A DNA stretch of 64,000 nucleotides, taken from the NCBI GenBank assembly GCA_963697355.1, contig CAVONV010000028.1, positions 1 to 64,000 on the forward strand, read 5' to 3'. Numbering within the stretch: the stretch's first letter is position 1; each line of letters opens with the position of its first letter. The position numbers and the translations under genes are program-made. Below, one piece after another: positions 57,994 to 64,000 of the stretch. This DNA is from CAVONV01 sp963697355 (lineage in GTDB: Bacteria > Acidobacteriota > Vicinamibacteria > Marinacidobacterales > DATDRI01). Below the pieces are notes generated by a model. That model made no database searches, was not told where the DNA came from, and saw only the letters and a list, made by a program, of their open reading frames with translations.

Positions 57994-58680
57994 ATGAGCA
58001 CGAACGTTGCGAAGCCCGTTAAGGTGGCGATCATCGGCGCCAGCGGAACCTACGGCAAGGGGATCCTCGCCCGGGCCGAGGAGATCGGTGTCGAGGCGGT
58101 GGTGGTCACGCGGTCGCCGCACAAGTTCAAAGACGTGAAGCCGACGACTACGGTGGTCGAGACGCAGCTGGATGAAGAGGAGAAGTTGAAGGAGGCGTTT
58201 ACGGGCTGCGATGGCGTCATCTCGGCGCTCGGCGACGACAGGAAGAAGCGTCCGAAGACGCACAGCCTGCCGCACGTCTGGAACGCCATGAAGGCTGCCG
58301 GCGTGACAAAGTACGTCGGCATGGGCTCCGGAGCGATGATGATGCCGGGCGAGAAGCGTGGGGGTTTCCAGCGCACCGTGCACCCCCTGCTGAGCGTGCT
58401 GAAGCTCTTTGGCGTCGACTTCCTGGAACAGAACGAGTGGGAGCGCGACAGTCTGCTCACGGGCAAGAACGGCGCGGATGGCATCACGTGGGTGCTCACC
58501 AGAGTGGTGAGGCCGACCAAGACGCCCTTTGTCGGAGCCTACGTGCACAAGGATAAGCGCGGCCCGATAAACTGTTCGATCTACGACCACGGCGACTTCT
58601 GCTTGTACTGCGTGGCGTCGAGCGAGTGGGACAAGCTTGCGCCGCATGTCAGCTCCGGGCCGCAGCCCAAGAAGAAGTAG
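57994..58680 (+). CDS. NmrA-like NAD(P)-binding protein
   Basis: 228 residues starting MSTNVAKPVKVAIIGASGTY. The Rossmann motif GASGTYGKG near residue 15, VVVTRSPHKF, AFTGCDGVISALGDD and KAAGVTKYVGMGSGAMM match atypical short-chain dehydrogenases of the NmrA/BVR-like type, which often sense redox through NAD(P). The usual catalytic Tyr-x-x-x-Lys is not evident. The ATG lies 6 bp after the preceding stop, so the two are probably co-transcribed. Base use is somewhat more GC-rich than the neighbouring TA genes. Confidence 0.82.
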   Translation: MSTNVAKPVKVAIIGASGTYGKGILARAEEIGVEAVVVTRSPHKFKDVKPTTTVVETQLDEEEKLKEAFTGCDGVISALGDDRKKRPKTHSLPHVWNAMKAAGVTKYVGMGSGAMMMPGEKRGGFQRTVHPLLSVLKLFGVDFLEQNEWERDSLLTGKNGADGITWVLTRVVRPTKTPFVGAYVHKDKRGPINCSIYDHGDFCLYCVASSEWDKLAPHVSSGPQPKKK

Positions 58681-58800
58681 GATCCGCGGCGCTTTACATT
58701 ACTTTGCATAGCCGACGCACTCTAGAAATGGTCACCTCCGTATACTTGGGTGAAGCAAGCGCAAGAAAGGAAACGGAGGTCGACCATGGCAACTCTCAAG

Positions 58801-59136
58801 TCAAACACCTACCGAGTGAGTTTCTTCTTTTCCAATGACCTCCATGTGCCGGTTCAGCCCGACCATCGTGGTCAGGGATCGAACCCGTTCTTGCAGGCCT
58901 ACCAGCTTTACCGTTCCGCCGTGCTCGGACATGAGGTGGAAGATGTCCATGAGGCAGCCCAGCGAAGCGCTGTCGAGATAGGTGATCCAATCGAGGTTGA
59001 TAACCAATTCACGGGTGCCGGAATCGATGAGCGCTGACACGCCATTGAAGAGCGTGTGAAGCTGCGGATAGTCGAGCTCTTTTTCTCTTATGCGAACGAT
59101 ACTCGTTCGGCCAAACGTTTCGATTTCGAGATTCAT
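58801..59136 (-). CDS. STAS-domain protein (anti-sigma-factor antagonist type)
   Basis: 111 residues: NLEIETFGRTSIVRIREKEL, LVINLDWITYLDSASLGCLM, DIFHLMSEHGGTVKLVGLQE. LDSASLG holds the phosphorylatable Ser of SpoIIAA/RsbV-like proteins. It starts 6 bp downstream of the second MacB-like permease on the same strand, so it seems to be the last gene of the efflux operon. It may link the operon to partner-switching regulation; no cognate anti-sigma kinase is in the window. Confidence 0.87.
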   Translation of the reverse strand: MNLEIETFGRTSIVRIREKELDYPQLHTLFNGVSALIDSGTRELVINLDWITYLDSASLGCLMDIFHLMSEHGGTVKLVGLQERVRSLTTMVGLNRHMEVIGKEETHSVGV

Positions 59137-59142
59137 TAGTGC

Positions 59143-60330
59143 TTACTCCTCTCTCAGGGCCTCCACGGGATCGAGATTCGCGGCGCGTCGGGCGGGCATG
59201 TATCCGCTCACCACACCAACGAAGAGGGACATGGCTAGGGCCGCGGCCACGGCTCCCGGAGGCGTGGCGATGGGCAAGCCCGGGATCAAGAGACGGATCA
59301 GTTTTCCGATACCAAAGCCCACCGCCACGCCCGTCACCCCGCCAAGGCAGGCGATGAGGACGGCTTCGAGGAGGAAGAGTCGTGCCACCTTGGAGGGTGT
59401 GAGTCCTAGTGCTCGTAGGAGACCGATTTCATTCGTACGCTCGTGAACCGATATCCACATGATGGTGAGGATACCGACACCTCCGACCAGTAAAGAGATC
59501 CCGGCGATTCCGCTGACGGCCGCGGTGATCATGTTCATCACTCGACCAAAGGAATCGAGCATTTCCTGCTCGGTCGTGATGGTGAAGTCCTCTTCGCCGC
59601 GGTGCCGATCCTTTAGAATTCGCGTGGCTTCTTCGACGACTTTGGGAACGGCGTCACCACTTTGAGCGAGCAAATCGATCTCGATGAGCTCGTCCATCTC
59701 GAAGAGATCCATGGCGCTCGCGACGGGAATGTAGGCCAAATCGTCCATGTCGAATCCTAGAAGCTGACCCTTCGCCTCCATGACGCCAACAACGAGGAAA
59801 CTGCGCCCCCCGACTCGCACCCGCTCGCCCAAGGGCGACCTTCCCTCGAAGAGCTCACGAGCCAGCTTGGGTCCGAGCACTGCATGCGATCCCTGTCGCC
59901 TCGGATCGATCTCGGGCAGGAACGTCCCTTGCGCCACCGTGAAGTTCCAGGTCGAGGGCATCTCATGTGTCGTGCCGAAGACGAAGACGTGACGCCCCCG
60001 CTCCCCTCCCTCGACGCGGGCTTGCCCCATGACAAAAGGGATCAGGTGCTCCACTCCAGAGATTTGCCGAAGTGCCTCCGCATCTTCGATTTCAAGCTTG
60101 TGAGTGGTGCCTCCCAGGACACCAGGTATACCGATGGTCTCGACCTTTCCTGGATTGATGGCGATGATGTGCGTACCGAACTGCGTGAATTGCTCGACCA
60201 TGTACTCTTTGGTGCCCTCGCCTAGGGAGGTCAGTAGGATGACGGTGGCCACCCCGATGGCGACGCCAAGTGCAGATAGACCCGAGCGCAGTCGGTGTCC
60301 TCGAATGGCCCCAGTAACGAACTCCCACAT
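59143..60330 (-). CDS. MacB/FtsX-like ABC permease
   Basis: 395 residues: N-terminal TM (LSALGVAIGVATVILLTSLG), periplasmic MacB_PCD domain (residues about 45-270), and three C-terminal TMs with NEIGLLRALGLTPSKVARLF and the end PARRAANLDPVEALREE. It pairs with the adjacent ATPase and HlyD-type adaptor to export a compound or lipoprotein. The start is 7 bp from the upstream permease stop. Intact. Confidence 0.93.
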   Translation of the reverse strand: MWEFVTGAIRGHRLRSGLSALGVAIGVATVILLTSLGEGTKEYMVEQFTQFGTHIIAINPGKVETIGIPGVLGGTTHKLEIEDAEALRQISGVEHLIPFVMGQARVEGGERGRHVFVFGTTHEMPSTWNFTVAQGTFLPEIDPRRQGSHAVLGPKLARELFEGRSPLGERVRVGGRSFLVVGVMEAKGQLLGFDMDDLAYIPVASAMDLFEMDELIEIDLLAQSGDAVPKVVEEATRILKDRHRGEEDFTITTEQEMLDSFGRVMNMITAAVSGIAGISLLVGGVGILTIMWISVHERTNEIGLLRALGLTPSKVARLFLLEAVLIACLGGVTGVAVGFGIGKLIRLLIPGLPIATPPGAVAAALAMSLFVGVVSGYMPARRAANLDPVEALREE

Positions 60331-60337
60331 CGGCCGT

Positions 60338-61577
60338 CTACCTCCCTCTCAGAGCACTCACCGGGTCGAGCCGCGTGGCTCGTCGCGCCGGCCATACGCC
60401 GAAACCCACACCGACCAAGAGCGAAAGGGCGACCGCTGAAACCACCGCCCAAATAGGTGGAGAAGCGGGAAAGCTCGGGTAGTACCCTGACGAAGAGACG
60501 AACGGCGGTATAGCCGGCGGTGAGTCCCACGAGACCCCCGGCTCCTGCCAGAAGAACCGCCTCGGAGAGAAACACGGCGAGGATTTGGCGGTTGGCGGCG
60601 CCCAGAGCCTTGAGGAGTCCGATTTCCGCGCGACGTTCCGTGACCGATACCAGCATGACATTCATGATGCCGACTCCCGCAACCACGAGGGAGATGGAAG
60701 CAATCCCCGCGAGTGCGAGCGTCATGGCTTGAAGGATGGACGAGAAGGAAGCCAGCATCGCATCTTGCGAGATGACGGTGACATCTTCGGCGCGGTGTCG
60801 CTCGGCGAAGAACCGAAGTAAGTCGTCGCGCGCTTGATTCATTTCGTTTGGCTGACGGACCTCGACGATGATTCGAAAAAGGGAGCTACGGTTGAACATG
60901 GTCATGCCGGTTTGAATGGGCACGATCACGAGATCGTCCATGTCGAATCCGAGCGATCGTCCCCGTGGCTCGAGTATGCCCACGACACGGAAGCGCCAGG
61001 CACCGATCCGCACAGCCTGCCCGAGGGGGTTCTCCGAGCCAAAAAGCTCGTTTGCCACGTTGACACCGAGCACGACTTCGGCTCCTCCTCGAGTGAGATC
61101 GCCTTCAGAGAGGAAACGACCGGAGCTGACTTCGAGTCGTCGGATCTCGAGGAGCTCGGGGGTCGTACCGAGAATGGGTGCCTGTCGGGACTTGCTGCCA
61201 AAGCGCACGGTTTCAGTTCCCATGGATGCGGGAGCGGCACGTCGCACGCGGGGCACGTGGCTCTCGAGCATCCGGAAGTCTTCCAAGGTCAGATCGTGGG
61301 TGACGCCGCCGTACGGCAAGGCACCCGTTGTTTCTACTTTCCCGGGCAGGACGATCAACAGATTGCTTCCCATGGCCGAGAACTCGCGGATGACATAGAG
61401 CCGCGCTCCTTCTCCCAGAGCGGTGAGAGCGACGACGGCGGCAATCCCGACAGATACGCCCAGGACCGAGAGGCCCGTGCGGAGACGGTGCCCAATGAGA
61501 GCACCACCAGCAAATCGAACGAGATCGCGCAAGGACAGCCTTCGCAGAAGAGAGTCAGCGTCCTTCTCGGCTTGCAC
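60338..61577 (-). CDS. MacB/FtsX-like ABC permease, one frameshift near its end
   Basis: About 412 residues after removing one extra base near 60480. The main frame (MQAEKDADSLLRRLSLRDLV, LSVLGVSVGIAAVVALTALG, periplasmic domain, EIGLLKALGAANRQILAVFL) runs into nonsense after LFVRVLP; the next frame supplies SFPASPPIWAVVSAVALSLL and the standard end PARRATRLDPVSALRGR. Paralogue of the following permease; the two may form a heterodimer. The break is again a +1 insertion, so an artefact is possible. Confidence 0.9.
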
Positions 61578-61593
61578 TCATCGGCCTTGCCTT

Positions 61594-62268
61594 CTATCCG
61601 TTTCCATTCACGAGCTCCCCGTCATCCATGCGGATGACCCGATCGCGCTCGCTGAGCCACTGCGGCGTCATGGGTGACTACAATCAGTGTGAGTCCGTCT
61701 CGCATTCATGGTCTCGAGAAGCTCCATGACTTCTCTAGCGGAGGCGCGATCGAGGTTTCCCGTGGGCTCATCGGCGAGCAAGAGCTGAGGACCCATGACG
61801 ACCGCACGGGCAATGGCCACGCGCTGCCTTTCGCCGCCGGACAACTGCTCGGGTCGGTGGTCGAGCCGGTGCCCGAGTCCAACGGCTTTCAGCGCTTTTG
61901 TGGCAAGCTCACGACGCTTCTCGCGGTCGATGCCGGCAAACAGCATGGGGACCTCGACGTTCTTGAGGGCGGAGAGGCGCGAGAGCAAGTGAAAGAACTG
62001 GAAGACGAATCCGATGTGGTATCCCCGAAGACGTGACAACTCGTCCTCATCGAGGGCACCTACTTCTTGTCCGGCGAAACGAATATGAGCCCGATGTAGG
62101 GCGATCCAAGCAGCCCAGAATGTGGAGCAACGTGGACTTGCCCGATCCCGAAGGACCGACCACGGCTACATGCTCGCCGTCCTCGATGTTCAAGCTCACG
62201 CCTTTGAGGGCGTGGACGACGGAGCTTCCCATGGGGTAGCTGCGCGTGAGGTCCGACACCTGGATCAT
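61594..62268 (-). pseudogene. MacB/LolD-type ABC ATPase with three frame breaks
   Basis: The protein reads in three pieces: MIQVSDLTRSYPMGSSVVHA with Walker A VGPSGSGKSTLLHILG; then RLRGYHIGFVFQFFHLL with signature QLSGGERQRVAIARAVV and Walker B LLLADEPTG; then LTLIVVTHDAAVA (switch His) and a tail ending RMDDGELVNGNG. Each junction (about 62075, 61690, 61650) needs removal of one base, and total length is a multiple of three. All ATPase motifs are otherwise perfect, so this may be an intact gene with insertion errors. ATG overlaps the adaptor stop by 4 bp. Confidence 0.88.
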
Positions 62269-63551
62269 GATTCCTCCTCGATGACCACGCGGGCTCCGGG
62301 TTGGATATCAGGTGAGTCTCTCGAGACAACGACGGTGTCCCCTTCGTCTAGGCCTGCCTCGACTTCGGTGGTGCGCCAGTTTCGAACACCCAGTGTGATC
62401 GTTTTTTCTATGAGCTGACCGCCTTCGACGACGAGCACGTTGCTGCCAGGTCCAATAGCACCGGTGGGAATGACCAGCACATTCTCACTCCGGGTGAGAA
62501 TGACCTCGATGTCTGCTGAGGTTCCCGGCAAGAGATTCGCAGCCATGGCCGCGTCGTCGAGCTCTGCCTCGATCTCCACGGTGCGGTTTTGCTCCACCAC
62601 ATCGAGGACATAGGCCGCTACTCGAACCAACTTCCCTTTGAATTGCTCGCCGCGGCGGGAGTCGACACTCACGCGCACTTCTTGTCCGACCTTGACCCGC
62701 TCCGCGTCCATCTCGTCGATGGGGGCCTCCACAAAGGCCGACGTGCGGTCGATGAGATCCATGATGGGTGGGATGGGGACTCCGGGCGGTGCGGGGGTGA
62801 TCCACTCCCCTAGCTCCGTACTCATGTCTGCGATCACTCCATCAAAGGGGGCTCGGAGCACGGTCCTTGCGAGCTCTGCTTCAGTCAGTCGTTTCTGAGC
62901 ATGGGCTTGGTCCAAACGGGCCCTTCCGGCCCGGCAAGACGCCTGGGAGCGATCCCGCTCGGACCGCCGCCTGTCGACGATCTGATGACTGATCACGCCG
63001 CCTTCGTTGAGGTCCAGCGCTCGTTGGAGCTCTGTTTCGGCGAGCTCAGCGGAAAAGCAGACCTCATCGGCCTGGGCTTCCGCCGTCCGCACGTCCTCGG
63101 TGGCAAGCTCGAAGTGCGCTCGCTGCACGGAGTCTTCGAGCCGAAGCAACAGGTCGCCCTTCTTCACGCGAGATCCTTCGCGAAAAGGAAGCGCCACCAC
63201 GCGGCCGCCGATCTCGGGCGAGAGTCGCGCTCTCAGACGGGCTTTGACGGTCCCGGCGCGGGTGTTGGTGACCGTTTGCTCCACGTCGCCGCGAGTCACT
63301 CGCGCGACCGTCACCGGTACCGGCTTGGGATCGAAAACGGTGAAACGCAAGGCGAGAGCTCCCGCAACGAGCGCGAGGAGAACGAAGAGCCAACGGAGCC
63401 GCCTTTTCTTGTTGCCCGTGCTTTGGGCGTGGTTCGCCAACTCTCTAATCTCATTCACGGAGACTTCGGACGGAGTCTCGTCTCGAGTGGCGGGCATATC
63501 TATGTCGCGCTCCGGTAGCGGTACCAAAGCCTTCGGACCCCTGTGTGACAT
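62265..63551 (-). CDS. HlyD/MacA-type periplasmic adaptor (membrane fusion protein)
   Basis: 428 residues. A cytoplasmic tail of about 45 residues precedes one TM (LRWLFVLLALVAGALAL). Then come a biotinyl-lipoyl half (RARLSPEIGGRVVALPFREG, SRVKKGDLLLRLED), a helical hairpin with heptads (residues about 150-235), the second lipoyl half (VLRAPFDGVIADMSTELGEW), and beta-barrel and membrane-proximal domains. It bridges an inner-membrane ABC exporter and an outer-membrane channel. First gene of the exporter operon; no TolC-like gene is in view. Confidence 0.92.
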   Translation of the reverse strand: MSHRGPKALVPLPERDIDMPATRDETPSEVSVNEIRELANHAQSTGNKKRRLRWLFVLLALVAGALALRFTVFDPKPVPVTVARVTRGDVEQTVTNTRAGTVKARLRARLSPEIGGRVVALPFREGSRVKKGDLLLRLEDSVQRAHFELATEDVRTAEAQADEVCFSAELAETELQRALDLNEGGVISHQIVDRRRSERDRSQASCRAGRARLDQAHAQKRLTEAELARTVLRAPFDGVIADMSTELGEWITPAPPGVPIPPIMDLIDRTSAFVEAPIDEMDAERVKVGQEVRVSVDSRRGEQFKGKLVRVAAYVLDVVEQNRTVEIEAELDDAAMAANLLPGTSADIEVILTRSENVLVIPTGAIGPGSNVLVVEGGQLIEKTITLGVRNWRTTEVEAGLDEGDTVVVSRDSPDIQPGARVVIEEES

Positions 63552-63570
63552 GATCGGCTCCTTTCAGGCT

Positions 63571-64000
63571 TTACGAGGCTTCCTTGTCATCCTCAGCGGT
63601 TGGGGGTTCTTCTTCACCTTTGTCTGATTCTTTCCCCGTCCCGAGGATCCGGTCGAATGCCGTCAATCCCCCCATGGCCCCCAAGCCCATGGTCTCTACA
63701 GCCGTGCTCGGTACGATGATCATGGAGCCTTTTTGCTTGAGTCCTTCGAAGACCATGTTCATGGCGCGAAGGTGAAGTGCCGCCTGATTGTGCTTGTAGT
63801 GCTCGGAAGCTTCGGCGAACTTCTCGGCAATCTCCGTCTCTGCAGTGGCGAGGATGATTCGAGATTGGCGCTCTCGTTCCGCTTGGGCTTGGCGGCTCAT
63901 GGCATCCTCGAGGGCCTTTGGAATGATGATGTCTCTGAATCTCGACGGACTGAACCGTGATGCCCCAAACGTTGGTCTTGGCGTCGAGAACTTGCTGGAT
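63571..64000 (-). CDS. Slipin/SPFH (band 7) protein, C-terminal part, one frameshift
   Basis: The 5' part lies beyond the window. From the edge the frame reads IQQVLDAKTNVWGITVQSVE, typical of stomatin-like slipins (x-D-x-x-T-x-x-W-G-I-x-V). One extra base at 63937 must be removed to continue IRDIIIPKALEDAMSRQAQA, coiled-coil RERQSRIILATAETEIAEKF, the C-terminal VPSTAVETMG and an acidic tail. Slipins scaffold membrane microdomains and often pair with an NfeD protease. It lies 20 bp upstream of the exporter operon on the same strand. Confidence 0.85.
   Translation of the reverse strand, partial: SSKFSTPRPTFGASRFSPSRFRDIIIPKALEDAMSRQAQAERERQSRIILATAETEIAEKFAEASEHYKHNQAALHLRAMNMVFEGLKQKGSMIIVPSTAVETMGLGAMGGLTAFDRILGTGKESDKGEEEPPTAEDDKEAS

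Noticed and set aside
1..64000. CRISPR arrays, rRNA, tRNA, transposases, prophage genes
   Set aside because: None recognised on either strand by reading repeats and translated motifs; short tRNAs could be missed without a covariance search.

Overview
The window looks like chromosomal DNA of an Acidobacteriota-type bacterium (inference). Pointers are five full-length ADOP-type duplicated FtsX/MacB permeases, two with PadR regulators, an eukaryote-like Ser/Thr kinase, Oar-like TonB-receptor remnants, many signal-peptide-bearing hydrolases and numerous toxin-antitoxin (TA) modules. No rRNA, tRNA, transposase or CRISPR array was recognised.

Layout. 1-5.1 kb: start of a kinase, a DUF6883/DUF4926 pair, a secreted cupin, an ADOP permease and a secreted nucleosidase. 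5.2-11.5 kb: a gene scrapyard of abutting fragments (HNH nuclease half, TonB-receptor ends, ADOP start, 2-oxoacid oxidoreductase gamma piece, duplicated cupin, beta-lactamase piece, higA tails, kinase and acyltransferase starts) around an AAA/DUF4143 ATPase and two vapBC modules, one flanked by 108-bp direct repeats. 11.8-18.5 kb: broken M24 peptidase, M20 hydantoinase-type hydrolase, serine beta-lactamase-TPR protein, PIN protein, M81 lipoprotein. 18.7-25.7 kb: second AAA/DUF4143 ATPase, two more vapBC pairs, an ion channel, a PadR gene and an ADOP with five frame breaks. 25.8-32.4 kb: S9 peptidase, SLC13-like permease, then an ArsR-methyltransferase regulator with a dyad operator ahead of ahcY. 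32.6-46 kb: ADOP permeases, a broken unknown gene, an MBL hydrolase, a peroxiredoxin with in-frame TGA exactly at its catalytic cysteine (probable selenoprotein with a SECIS-like hairpin), a padR-ADOP-ADOP operon and a cytochrome c.

46.2-54.1 kb is the most interesting unit. A histidine kinase and NtrC-type regulator precede a near-consensus sigma-54 promoter with two upstream dyads. Behind it lie a DUF4405 b-cytochrome-like protein, a small secreted protein, a NapH-like membrane ferredoxin, a predicted outer-membrane beta-barrel, and an exported polyferredoxin with eight Cys clusters. Together they could move electrons from the quinone pool through the periplasm to or across the outer membrane; this is inference. 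54.2-58.7 kb is an accessory patch: hicB with a dead hicA, an attC-like integron cassette carrying an NTF2-like gene, a PanE-like reductase, a RelE/ParE pair, a conserved unknown and an NmrA-like protein. 58.8-64 kb, all minus strand, is a MacAB-type efflux operon with a STAS protein downstream and a slipin upstream.

Caveat: all 16 frame breaks traced in eight genes are one-base insertions. Systematic sequencing or assembly insertions are therefore as likely as gene decay.
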